In this document: in pieces, positions 24,751 through 33,998 of the stretch
Layout of the letters: the number at the start of each line of letters is the position of its first letter
Position numbering within the stretch: position 1 is the stretch's first letter
Assembly (NCBI GenBank): GCA_965243695.1
Contig: CBDEWC010000014.1
Span: 682,001-746,000, forward strand
From: JAKVCB01 sp965243695
GTDB lineage: Bacteria; Planctomycetota; Planctomycetia; Pirellulales; Lacipirellulaceae
Reading direction: 5' to 3'
Length of the DNA stretch: 64,000 nucleotides
Made by a program: the position numbers and the translations under genes
Notes under the pieces: model-generated
The model's database searches: none
Told to the model about the DNA's origin: nothing
Seen by the model: only the letters and a program-made list of their open reading frames with translations

Positions 24751-26982
24751 ATGGCAACCCTGGCCGAAAGTCTGGTTCCGAGTTCTAGCCGCAAGCTATC
24801 GATCCGCATACGGCCTGACCTGGTGGCAAGAAAGCACCGGTATCAGGGCCGGGCCTACTGGGTTGTGAAAGATCCAGTGGGATTGCAGTATTTCCGGTTC
24901 GAGGAAGAAGAATTTTCCATCCTGCAAATGCTCGACGGCCAATCAAGCCTGGAGGAAATTGCTGAGCAATTTGCCAACGACTTTCCGCCCCAAACCATTC
25001 AACCCGACGAATTACAACAGTTCATCGGCATGCTGCACCGTAGTGGGTTGGTGATCACGGGAGTGGCTGGTCAGGGTGTCCAACTCTGCAAGCGGGGCAA
25101 CGAACGCACAGGCAAGCAGCGGTTGGCCAATATGACCAACATTTTGGCATTTCGTTTCAAGGGGTTTGACCCCGATCCGATTTTGAACGCCATTTACCCC
25201 TATTTTCGCGGGTGTTTTGGCAAACCTGCTTTCATCCTCAGTAGTCTGCTGGTATTGGCCGCGTTGACGCTTGTGCTGGTGCAATTTCAGACGTTCCAGG
25301 CTCGATTGCCGTCGTTCCAATCCTTCTTCGCTGCGCAGAACTGGCTCTGGTTGGGTTTGACCCTGGCAGTGACCAAGGTCGTGCATGAGTTTGGTCACGG
25401 ACTTTCCTGCAAACATTTCGGCGGTGAGTGTCATGAAATAGGCGTGATGTTTCTCGTGCTGACGCCGTGCCTTTATTGCAACGTTTCCGATTCGTGGATG
25501 CTGCCAAACCGTTGGCACCGCGCATTTATTGGCGCGGCGGGAATATTCGTCGAATTGGTGCTCGCCTCGATTTGCACATTTATCTGGTGGTTTACCAATC
25601 CAGGCGCCCTGCATTATTTTGCACTCAACGTGATGTTCATTTGCTCGGTGAGCACCATCCTTTTCAATGCCAATCCACTTCTCAGATATGACGGCTATTA
25701 CATCCTCAGCGACGTTCTGGAAATACCCAATCTCCGTCAAAAAGCCAATGCGATCTTAAGCCGCAAACTTGGTTCCTGGTGTTTGGGCCTGGAAGAGCCG
25801 GAAGATCCCTTCTTGCCCAAACGCAAGCAGGGTCTCTTCGCCCTCTACACCGTGGCGGCATCCATTTATCGCTGGGTCATTGTCCTCTCGATTTTGTTTT
25901 TCCTGAACAGGGTTTTTGAGCCATACGGTTTGAAAGTCATCGGCCAGCTGATTGCTGTTGCAGCACTCTACGGTTTGATCGTGCAGCCGTTCTGGAAGCT
26001 TTACAAGTTCCTCAAAGTACCAGGGAGATTAGGAAAAGTGAAACGTGTCCGCATGGTGACGACGATCGCGATAATTTTGGTGGTGATTGGTGGAGTGATG
26101 TTCATTCCGCTTCCCGCCCGGGTGTTTTGCAACCTGGAAATTCATCCCCGGGATCCTGCTATTGTTTATGTTGAAGTTCCCGGAGTGCTGGAAGATATAC
26201 GCGTCAAGCCTGGTGAATTTGTCGAGAAAGGACAATTGCTGGTCGAACTCTCGAACATCGACAACGAGCTCAGGATTGCTCAAAAAGATGGGGAGCGACG
26301 CTGGTATAAAACACGACTTACCAGCCTGCGAAAGGCCGGAGGAGACTCGCGGCAATTGGCGGGGGAATTTGCCCAAACCAACAAGGCATTGCAATCGGTT
26401 GAAACGAACCTTGAACAATTGATACTTGATGCAGACCGACTTCGCATCTTTGCACCCGAGGCGGGAGTGGTCATGGCTGCACCCCGTGTGCCAGAATCTC
26501 CTGATGACGACCGCCGCTTGCCCACCTGGTCCGGATCGCCCTTGGATCGGGAAAACCTGGGAACCGTGTTGTTACCCAGTACCAAGCTTTGCCTGATTGG
26601 GGACCCCGAAAATCTTGAAGCACATATGGTGATTGATCAGAACGATATTGCGTTGGTCCAAAAGGGACAAGAAGTTGACATCATGCTCGATCAGTCTGCC
26701 GACCATGTCTACACCAGCCAGATTGAGGAGAAGTCAGCGGAGAACCTCAAGGAAACTCCCCGACGTCTCTCCGGACTTCATGGAGGCAAGATTCCCAGCC
26801 AGATGGATCAGACCGGTACCGATCGCCCTCTCAAACCGTATTATGAGGCGGTTGCGGCCCTGCCGGACGATGGCATCCTGCGAGTTGGTTTGGTAGGTCA
26901 GGCCAGAATTAAAACGGCACCCCGTACCCTGGGGCAGCGTCTCTGGCGCTACGTGACGCGAACCTTTAACTTCGAGCTGTAG
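24751..26982 (+). CDS. PqqD-like / site-2 protease (M50) / HlyD fusion membrane protein
   Basis: A 743-aa polytopic protein. Residues about 15-105 resemble a PqqD/RRE-type peptide-binding domain (YWVVKDPVGLQYFRF... LEEIAEQFAND... LHRSGLV). Residues 150-450 are a multi-helix M50 site-2 protease core with HEFGH at 212-216 and the third ligand Asp314 in NPLLRYDGYY. A last helix at about 436-455 leads to an HlyD part: lipoyl half (VEVPGVLEDIRVKPGEFVEKGQLLVEL), coiled coil, second half (LRIFAPEAGVVM). The M50/HlyD combination resembles putative peptide zinc metalloproteases such as YydH. It may process and export a peptide, but no precursor gene was recognised nearby. Confidence 0.85.
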   Translation: MATLAESLVPSSSRKLSIRIRPDLVARKHRYQGRAYWVVKDPVGLQYFRFEEEEFSILQMLDGQSSLEEIAEQFANDFPPQTIQPDELQQFIGMLHRSGLVITGVAGQGVQLCKRGNERTGKQRLANMTNILAFRFKGFDPDPILNAIYPYFRGCFGKPAFILSSLLVLAALTLVLVQFQTFQARLPSFQSFFAAQNWLWLGLTLAVTKVVHEFGHGLSCKHFGGECHEIGVMFLVLTPCLYCNVSDSWMLPNRWHRAFIGAAGIFVELVLASICTFIWWFTNPGALHYFALNVMFICSVSTILFNANPLLRYDGYYILSDVLEIPNLRQKANAILSRKLGSWCLGLEEPEDPFLPKRKQGLFALYTVAASIYRWVIVLSILFFLNRVFEPYGLKVIGQLIAVAALYGLIVQPFWKLYKFLKVPGRLGKVKRVRMVTTIAIILVVIGGVMFIPLPARVFCNLEIHPRDPAIVYVEVPGVLEDIRVKPGEFVEKGQLLVELSNIDNELRIAQKDGERRWYKTRLTSLRKAGGDSRQLAGEFAQTNKALQSVETNLEQLILDADRLRIFAPEAGVVMAAPRVPESPDDDRRLPTWSGSPLDRENLGTVLLPSTKLCLIGDPENLEAHMVIDQNDIALVQKGQEVDIMLDQSADHVYTSQIEEKSAENLKETPRRLSGLHGGKIPSQMDQTGTDRPLKPYYEAVAALPDDGILRVGLVGQARIKTAPRTLGQRLWRYVTRTFNFEL

Positions 26983-27141
26983 GCCCATTTGTGTGCTAGC
27001 ATGCCGTAAGCGTGCCGAGTTAAGTCTTGCTGGCCTGAAATGGCCGGAATTTCTAGAATGCCGATCTCGGCCACTCGGTGACCTGGGAACTTTTTCCTGT
27101 GGTCGCACCGTCACCACGACCAAACGCTACGGATTTTATTG

Positions 27142-30100
27142 ATGTCTAAACCTGCCACCACAAATCGGCTTGGGAGACTCCTTCCCCGGGTATTGTCCGT
27201 ATTGTTGTTGTTGGCGATCGTCGTTGCGCTCTTTCCCGTGTTGATTGCCAAGACCAGTTTGCGGAACCACTGTTTACAGTTTTGGGTTCCCCACAACGGA
27301 CTTCGCCTCACAAGCGGTGGGGCTTCGATCGGTTGGTTCACGTCTCCGGTCATTTACGACCTACAGCTCAGCGATGGTTCGGGTCAACCGTTGTTCACCG
27401 CCAACATGGTGAAGATTGATCGCTCACCACTGGCATTGTTGGGAAACCCGCAAAGCTTGGGGACAGTTTCTGTCGAATCACCGGTGGTCTATCTTTGCAT
27501 TCGTCCTGATGGGAGTAACTGGCAAGACATTGTTCAGGCCCTGGAGAAGTTGCACGAGGAGCCGACCGCAGAGCAAGAGTCCTCCTTGCGTGGGTTGCCG
27601 TCGGAGATTCAAGCGGTGGTACAGGTTGCCAACGCAGCGGTTGTCGTTCAGGATGCCTCGACAGGTCAAACTTGGCGCATCGAAAACGCCAATGCCGAAT
27701 TCAGCACGGGTCCGCATGACCTGGGACAGATTGCCTTGACCATCGCCGGGCGGGTTGTTTCGGGAGAGGCCCCTCGTAGCCCCACCCCACCGGTCGATTC
27801 CGCCGGCAATGTGGCCGAAGGCTGCTTTGCCATGGCGCTGAGCCAGACACCCGAAGGGCACAACCGGCTTGACTGCCGCTGTAATCACGTGCCGATGGGG
27901 CCGCTGACCCCCTGGCTACAAAACGTGACAGATCGACCACAAGTGGCCGGCTGGCTCACTGTTGAAGGGTTTGCCACTTGGCCCATTGGACATGATTTTA
28001 AGGCAGGGATTGGGATACTGCCGGACCAGTTTGCCACGAGTGGCTTTGTCACGATCGAGGAGCTTGATTTTATCACCGGAGGCCTCGCCGCCGACCGTCT
28101 TCGGTTGAGCCGCGTCGATGCTCCTTGGAACCTCTCCGCAGAGGGCGGAGAGGTTTTGATCAACGAATTTGCATGTCGCTCAGAAATTGGCACGCTGACC
28201 GCTCAGGGAACCGTCACGCGGGCCTCCTTGACCCGCCAAATAGCGCAAGACAGGATCGCTTTCCAAGACTTTACCCTGCAGGGAAATCTTGATTTGGCCC
28301 GGCTTGCCCAGATGCTCCCCCACACACTCCGCATTCGTCCAGGAACGACCATTACTTCCGGAACGCTGAATCTTGCGATTCGTGACCAACAGGTGGAGGG
28401 TGGGGCCCGGCTTTCGGGCTCCTTGGACGCCACCCAACTCGCAGCGACGAGTCACGGACGAGTTTTGCGGTGGGAACAGCCCATTCGTATGGACTTCGAG
28501 ACCATGCGGACTGGTCACCAGTTTCGCATTGACCGGCTGGAATGCGTGGCGGACTTTTGCCGAATAACTGCCCAGGGTGATGCGCAGACCCTGCGGGCAG
28601 AGGCTCAGTTTGATCTCAGTCGGCTAGCCCAGCAGCTTGGTCAATTTATTGATTTGGATGCGTGGCAACCTGCCGGTACCGGCACTGCCCAGTTGGGGTG
28701 GCAGAAAACCGTGGATGGGCAATTTGCGGCTGACAGTTCGTTTCACCTCGACCGTTTTTCCCTTCAATCGGGTGGAACCACGGTTTGGGAAGAACCACAA
28801 CTCCAGATTACCACCACGGTTCAGGGAGTCTTGGATCAAACAGGGCGGCTTCTCCGACTGGATGCGGGTGAGTTGCAGTTGCGTGCCGGGGGCGATGCGC
28901 TTGACGCCACGTTACAGGGCGAAATCGATTTCAAGAAAGAGTCTCCGCTCTGGTCGTTGGCCGTTGGTGCCCGGGGACACATCGGACGGTGGCTCGCGCG
29001 GGCCCACCCAGTTGTCAACACGACTGCGTGGCAAGTGGAGGGCGAACTTGATTTAAACACAGAGCTTCGCCTGGCGGCAGATCAGCTTGATGTTTCCAGT
29101 TGCAAACTCGTTGTGACAGATTTCCACGGAGTGGGGGCAGGCTGGAAAATCGATGAGCCGCACGTTGAACTGACCGGCGATTTTCGTTGGGACCGCAGGC
29201 AGCGCCAAGTCGTCTCCCGAGAGCTGCAATTCGTTTGCAGCACTGCCGCGGTTGCGGGCCGAGACGTACAGGTGGTACTTCCTGCCGAGGGATTGCCTGT
29301 GGCCCTGGGAACGCTGGCCGTGCGGGCCGATGTAGCCAGACTTGGCTCACTGCGGAGTCTTCCGGGGCAGCATGCCACCTGGAAAACCAGTGGTATGGTG
29401 GAGGGTAACCTGCGATTTGAGGGAAGCCAGAAACAGGTTCGTGCGGACCTCCGTCTCCAGGGAAACAACTTGACGCTCGCGCAGCTTCAGCCCCGGGGGG
29501 GTGGCTATGAAACCATTTGGCAGGAACCTGTTCTTACTGTCACCGGGCAGACCACGTACCAAAAACAAGCGGGACTTCTTTCGCTTGACGCACTGCAGAT
29601 CAATTCGCAAACCCTCACGATGACTACCAGCGGGACAGTGGCGCAGGTGCAAACAACCGGTGATGTCAAGCTTCGCGGTACGTTGGACTATGACCTGGCC
29701 CGGATTACAGCACTCATCAAGCCGTACGTAGGTGCCGGGGTCGAGTTTGTGGGTCGCGAGCAGGCCACATTCGAGGTGGTGGGTCCTTTGCGCAGCGCGA
29801 ATTCGAAATCGGCAGTTCCGGCACGACTTGCCTCAACGTCGGTGGATCACTGGTCTCAGGGCTTACGCGCGAACTTTGCCGCGCCATGGCAGGGTGCCCG
29901 AGTGTTTGGTTTGCCGCTGGGTCCGGGGGTTGCGCAAGGTGAACTTGCTGGCGGTACCATTCGATTTTCCCCGCTTGATTTTTCCGTGGCGCAGGGACGC
30001 TTTTCAACGGCGCCGGTGCTAAGAATCGCCCCGCCTCCTGGAGAACTGATTTTGCCTCCCGGAAAGTTGCTCACCAACGTGAACGTTTCACCCGAAGTAA

Positions 30101-30732
30101 GCGATGTGATGCTTAAATACATCGCGCCCGTGTTGGCAGATGCAACCCGAAGCGAGGGTCTTTTTTCAATGAATGTGTCGGCAGCACGTCTGCCACTTGC
30201 GGATAGTCAGCAAGCCGATGTGGCGGGTACGTTAGAGATTCATACGATGGATGTTTTGCCTGGGCCATCGACCGAACAATGGGCCGGCCTGGCCCGGACG
30301 GTTGAGGATTTGCTCAAGAACCGAAATCCACAGGCCTTGGTCAACCGACCTCCCAGGAATCTGCTGGAGATCCGCGATTGCGCCGTTCCATTCCGCCTTA
30401 TCGGCGGACGTGTGTATCATGAAGGGTTGGAGTTCCGCGTCGGTGACGTGGTGGTGCGCTCGCAGGGCTCCGTTGGTTTGGACCAAACACTGGATTTAAC
30501 CGTCACGATACCGATCCCCGGCCAATGGGTTGCCGATTTGCCATGGCTTGCGGGGTTGCTTAAAGAGGATATGAAAATCCCTGTGCGTGGTACGCTTTCA
30601 CGCCCTGCTATCGATGCCAGTGCGGTGACAACGCTTTCCACGCAGCTTCTTCGTGGAATAGCTGGCGACGCGCTCGGCGAGGAACTTGGTGGAGGGCTCA
30701 ATAAGGCGCTTCAAAAACTACTGGGTCCGTAG
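27142..30732 (+). CDS. Giant AsmA/TamB-like envelope protein
   Basis: 1196 aa. One N-terminal membrane helix (VLSVLLLLAIVVALFPVLIA) is followed by a long beta-rich periplasmic part with repeating amphipathic strands, as in AsmA/TamB/DUF748 proteins; near the C-terminus comes the AsmA-like DLTVTIPIPG... KIPVRGTLSRPAIDAS. Such proteins form hydrophobic grooves and are implicated in phospholipid transport between membranes. The frame opens one codon earlier at a TTG; ATG at 27142 is preferred. It follows the M50-HlyD gene by 159 bases and precedes the zinc protease gene by 48, all on one strand. The specific subfamily is not certain. Confidence 0.72.
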   Translation: MSKPATTNRLGRLLPRVLSVLLLLAIVVALFPVLIAKTSLRNHCLQFWVPHNGLRLTSGGASIGWFTSPVIYDLQLSDGSGQPLFTANMVKIDRSPLALLGNPQSLGTVSVESPVVYLCIRPDGSNWQDIVQALEKLHEEPTAEQESSLRGLPSEIQAVVQVANAAVVVQDASTGQTWRIENANAEFSTGPHDLGQIALTIAGRVVSGEAPRSPTPPVDSAGNVAEGCFAMALSQTPEGHNRLDCRCNHVPMGPLTPWLQNVTDRPQVAGWLTVEGFATWPIGHDFKAGIGILPDQFATSGFVTIEELDFITGGLAADRLRLSRVDAPWNLSAEGGEVLINEFACRSEIGTLTAQGTVTRASLTRQIAQDRIAFQDFTLQGNLDLARLAQMLPHTLRIRPGTTITSGTLNLAIRDQQVEGGARLSGSLDATQLAATSHGRVLRWEQPIRMDFETMRTGHQFRIDRLECVADFCRITAQGDAQTLRAEAQFDLSRLAQQLGQFIDLDAWQPAGTGTAQLGWQKTVDGQFAADSSFHLDRFSLQSGGTTVWEEPQLQITTTVQGVLDQTGRLLRLDAGELQLRAGGDALDATLQGEIDFKKESPLWSLAVGARGHIGRWLARAHPVVNTTAWQVEGELDLNTELRLAADQLDVSSCKLVVTDFHGVGAGWKIDEPHVELTGDFRWDRRQRQVVSRELQFVCSTAAVAGRDVQVVLPAEGLPVALGTLAVRADVARLGSLRSLPGQHATWKTSGMVEGNLRFEGSQKQVRADLRLQGNNLTLAQLQPRGGGYETIWQEPVLTVTGQTTYQKQAGLLSLDALQINSQTLTMTTSGTVAQVQTTGDVKLRGTLDYDLARITALIKPYVGAGVEFVGREQATFEVVGPLRSANSKSAVPARLASTSVDHWSQGLRANFAAPWQGARVFGLPLGPGVAQGELAGGTIRFSPLDFSVAQGRFSTAPVLRIAPPPGELILPPGKLLTNVNVSPEVSDVMLKYIAPVLADATRSEGLFSMNVSAARLPLADSQQADVAGTLEIHTMDVLPGPSTEQWAGLARTVEDLLKNRNPQALVNRPPRNLLEIRDCAVPFRLIGGRVYHEGLEFRVGDVVVRSQGSVGLDQTLDLTVTIPIPGQWVADLPWLAGLLKEDMKIPVRGTLSRPAIDASAVTTLSTQLLRGIAGDALGEELGGGLNKALQKLLGP

Positions 30733-30780
30733 AGCCGGCAAATCCTGGATGGTAGCCATATCCAAATCGCGGGCAATCAA

Positions 30781-32145
30781 ATGACTTTTCGATGCACTTT
30801 CTCAATTTGCCAGGTTAGCCTGTGGAGCGCGGTTCTACTTGCGCCCCAGGTGTTGGCCCAGGTGGATGAAACCCACCTCGGTGCTGCTGGGATCCGCAAG
30901 CTTGAAAGTAAGCATCTCACGCTCTATACGGATCTCCCTGTCGATGCCGAGGTGGATCAACTCCCTGCTATTTTCGATCAAGCAGTTCCCCAGTGGGCCG
31001 ATGCGCTGGGGGTTGACCAATCCAGGATCAGCAATTGGCGGATACGGGCTTATTTGATTCAAGATCGCAGCAAGTTTGATGCGGTTGGCCTCATGCCGCC
31101 CGGCAACGACAGTTTTCGCCACGGATTTTCCCTCGGTCATGAACTCTGGTTGTATGAGCAACCGACCCCGTACTACCGTCGCCACCTGCTGTTGCACGAA
31201 GGGACTCATAATTTTATGGCAACGCAGCTGGGGCGTTGTGGCCCTGGCTGGTTCATGGAAGGCATGGCCGAGCTGCTGGCAACCCATCAGTTGGATCGGT
31301 CAAGTGGCCAACTTGTGCTTCGCCACCTGCCAGCTTCGCCGAGCGAGGTACCGATGCTTGGTCGTATTAAGCTGGTTCAAGATGCCTTCAGAGACCGCCA
31401 GGCGCTGACGTTGCCTGCGGTACTGGCCATCGACAATCGGCAATTTCTCGAAAACAAAGATTACGCATGGTGTTGGGCTGCTGCACGCTTGTTGGACGAC
31501 CATCCGCATTATCGTGAGCGGTTTCGTTCTTTGCTTGCCCACGTACAAGATCCTGGTTTCAACGCGCGGGTTCGCAGGCTCTTTGCTGACGATTGGGAAG
31601 AGCTTTCGGTCGAATGGCAAAATTTTGTGGCCACGCTTGACCACGGGCATGATATCCAGCGAACGGCGATCGATTTTCAGCCCGGAAAGCCGATTGCTGG
31701 CGATGAAACGGTTGACTTGCGTGTCGATCAGGGTTGGCAGTCCTCGCAACTCATGCTCAAAGCAGGAGAAACCTACCGGATCGTGGCCACCGGTCGATAC
31801 CAGATTTCCGAGGACGAGGCGGGACCCTGGTGGTGTGAGCCTGGTGGAATAACGCTGAAGTATCATCGCGGAAATCCGCTCGGGGTATTACTGGGCGCAA
31901 TCGACCCAGGTGACGGAAAACCATCACGTGCTGCCCACTTTCTCGAACCATGGGTTCTCGGTTTGAACCAAACTGTCCAGGCTGAGCATGACGGTACGCT
32001 TTATCTGTGCGTCAATGATTCACCAGGCCGCCTTGGCGATAATGACGGCACACTCCGGGTGACCATCCAACACGATCGGCGACCTCGGTCGCGATCGAGC
32101 ACTCCGATTGACACTTCCCGCTCCCAATTCGACAATGAGAGGTAG
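30781..32145 (+). CDS. Exported zinc metalloprotease with C-terminal lectin-like domain
   Basis: A 454-aa exported protein with signal peptide (CQVSLWSAVLLAPQVLAQ). A gluzincin motif HEGTH at 139-143 is followed by Glu160 in GWFMEGMAELLATH, giving the usual HExxH...E zinc site, as in DUF1570-like peptidases. The C-terminal ~150 residues look like a PA-IL-type galactose-binding beta-sandwich (TYRIVATGRYQIS..., CVNDSPGRLGDNDGTLRVTIQ). It may be a carbohydrate-targeted protease outside the cytoplasm; the substrate is unknown. It lies 48 bases after the AsmA-like gene and just before glyA. Confidence 0.75.
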   Translation: MTFRCTFSICQVSLWSAVLLAPQVLAQVDETHLGAAGIRKLESKHLTLYTDLPVDAEVDQLPAIFDQAVPQWADALGVDQSRISNWRIRAYLIQDRSKFDAVGLMPPGNDSFRHGFSLGHELWLYEQPTPYYRRHLLLHEGTHNFMATQLGRCGPGWFMEGMAELLATHQLDRSSGQLVLRHLPASPSEVPMLGRIKLVQDAFRDRQALTLPAVLAIDNRQFLENKDYAWCWAAARLLDDHPHYRERFRSLLAHVQDPGFNARVRRLFADDWEELSVEWQNFVATLDHGHDIQRTAIDFQPGKPIAGDETVDLRVDQGWQSSQLMLKAGETYRIVATGRYQISEDEAGPWWCEPGGITLKYHRGNPLGVLLGAIDPGDGKPSRAAHFLEPWVLGLNQTVQAEHDGTLYLCVNDSPGRLGDNDGTLRVTIQHDRRPRSRSSTPIDTSRSQFDNER

Positions 32146-32185
32146 CCGTCATCCTGCTGCCTCCTCCTGGAGTCCCTTATTTTCA

Positions 32186-33451
32186 ATGAATTATCTTGCT
32201 CAACAGGATTCCCAACTGTGGTCTGCCATTGCCGACGAAACTGAGCGACAACAGAGTGGGTTGGAAATGATTGCCAGCGAGAACTACACCAGTCCGGCCG
32301 TGCTGCAGGCGGTTGGCAGCGTGTTGACCAACAAGTATGCCGAGGGTTATCCAGGGCGACGGTACTACGGTGGATGCGAATATGTCGACGTCGTTGAGGA
32401 TTTGGCTCGTGATCGGGCCAAAACGTTATTTGGCGCCGAGTTCGCCAATGTCCAACCTCATTCAGGGTCGCAAGCCAACACGGCGATCTACCTGGCGGTG
32501 TTGTCGCCCGGCGACACCGTTTTGGGACTGGATCTGGCCCATGGTGGTCATCTCACGCATGGCATGAAGTTGAACATTTCGGGCATGCTCTACAACTTCC
32601 ATAGCTATAGCGTATTGCGAGATTCCCATCGAATCGACTTTGACCAGGTTGTCCGGCTTGCCCGCGAACTTCGACCGAAACTTATTGTGGCGGGTGCAAG
32701 TGCCTACCCGCGCGAGATCCCACACGCAAAATTTGCTGAAATCGCTGAGGAAGTGGATGCCAAGCTGCTCGTTGATATGGCCCACTACGCTGGTTTGGTA
32801 GCTGCCGGATTGCATGACGACCCGGTACCGGTGGCTGACTTTGTCACCTCCACCACGCATAAGACCTTGCGTGGGCCACGCGGTGGCCTTTGTCTTGCCA
32901 AACAGGAGTATGCCAAAGCGATCAACAGCAAGGTCTTTCCTGGCATCCAGGGAGGACCGCTGATGCATGTTGTCGCCGGTAAAGCCGCCTGTTTTGATGA
33001 GGCGCTCCGCCCTGAGTTTAAAACCTATGCGCAGCAAGTGATCAACAATGCCCAGGAACTGGCGACCGCCCTTCTGGAAGGTGGTTTGTCGTTGGTGAGT
33101 GGGGGTACCGACAATCACCTGCTGCTGGTCGATGTAACCCGGTTAGGCATTGGTGGAAAAATCGCCGAAAAGGTACTCGACAGTTGCGCGATCACCGTCA
33201 ACAAAAACATGATTCCTTATGACCAGCGCAAGCCTGTGGATCCCTCCGGTATCCGTGTGGGGACGCCAGCGTTGACGACCCGTGGTATGGGACCTGCTGA
33301 GATGCGCACGATTGCAGCCTGGATACTCCAAGGGCTACAGAGCCCCGACGACCCGGCACTCCACAGTACGATTCGGGCCCAGGTGGGCGAACTTTGCCAG
33401 CAGTTCCCGGTTCCGACTGCGGAATTAACCGCAGACAGCGCGATAACTTGA
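32186..33451 (+). CDS. glyA: Serine hydroxymethyltransferase
   Basis: A 421-aa PLP enzyme interconverting serine and glycine with one-carbon transfer to tetrahydrofolate. Diagnostic motifs: SGLEMIASENYTSPAVLQA, TNKYAEGYPGRRYYGG, PHSGSQAN, DMAHYAGLVAAG and the PLP lysine in TSTTHKTLRGPRGG. The frame opens at 32108, overlapping the preceding gene; the ATG at 32186 (MNYLAQQDSQLW) gives the normal length and has a GGAG upstream at a long spacing. Confidence 0.96.
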   Translation: MNYLAQQDSQLWSAIADETERQQSGLEMIASENYTSPAVLQAVGSVLTNKYAEGYPGRRYYGGCEYVDVVEDLARDRAKTLFGAEFANVQPHSGSQANTAIYLAVLSPGDTVLGLDLAHGGHLTHGMKLNISGMLYNFHSYSVLRDSHRIDFDQVVRLARELRPKLIVAGASAYPREIPHAKFAEIAEEVDAKLLVDMAHYAGLVAAGLHDDPVPVADFVTSTTHKTLRGPRGGLCLAKQEYAKAINSKVFPGIQGGPLMHVVAGKAACFDEALRPEFKTYAQQVINNAQELATALLEGGLSLVSGGTDNHLLLVDVTRLGIGGKIAEKVLDSCAITVNKNMIPYDQRKPVDPSGIRVGTPALTTRGMGPAEMRTIAAWILQGLQSPDDPALHSTIRAQVGELCQQFPVPTAELTADSAIT

Positions 33452-33502
33452 GTCATTGTTTGTTTCCCGATTTTTCGATCCCTCGTAAGAACTACTGCCG
33501 TA

Positions 33503-33946
33503 ATGGACGATACCCCCAGCAGTCGCATACTCATTGCGGATGACAACGAGCAGAATGTAGAACTGCTCGATGCATATTTGAGCGGTCTCGACGTGGAGAC
33601 CGCCGTCGCAGTGGATGGCCAGGAGACCCTTGACAAGGTTCGTTCCTTTCAGCCGCACTTGATTTTGCTTGATATCATGATGCCCAAGCTGAGTGGATTC
33701 GAAGTTTGCAATCAGCTCAAAAGTGACCCTGCCACGAGCGGAATTATGATTCTGATGGTCACGGCACTCAACGAACTTGGTGATATTGAACGTGCCGTAG
33801 AAGCGGGAACCGACGATTTTCTCTCAAAGCCGGTCAACAAGGTTGAACTTCTCAAACGGATTGAGAACATGCTGCGACTTCGCCACGTAACCGATGAAGC
33901 GGAGCGGATGCGACAGTACATCCAAAAGATCGAAGAACGACATTAA
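33503..33946 (+). CDS. Stand-alone response regulator receiver domain
   Basis: A 147-aa REC protein. The acidic pocket is in ILIADDNEQN, the phospho-acceptor aspartate in LILLDIMMPKLSGFEVC, and the lysine in FLSKPVNKVELL. There is no output domain, only a C-terminal helix (RMRQYIQKIEERH). It would relay a phosphate or bind a partner protein. No histidine kinase gene is adjacent. The next gene, a TPR protein, follows within about 50 bases, which may be a functional link. Confidence 0.92.
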   Translation: MDDTPSSRILIADDNEQNVELLDAYLSGLDVETAVAVDGQETLDKVRSFQPHLILLDIMMPKLSGFEVCNQLKSDPATSGIMILMVTALNELGDIERAVEAGTDDFLSKPVNKVELLKRIENMLRLRHVTDEAERMRQYIQKIEERH

Positions 33947-33998
33947 ATTTCGAGTTGGTATGTTTGCCCCCGATGTTCATTGGTTGTTTCAACTTGTT

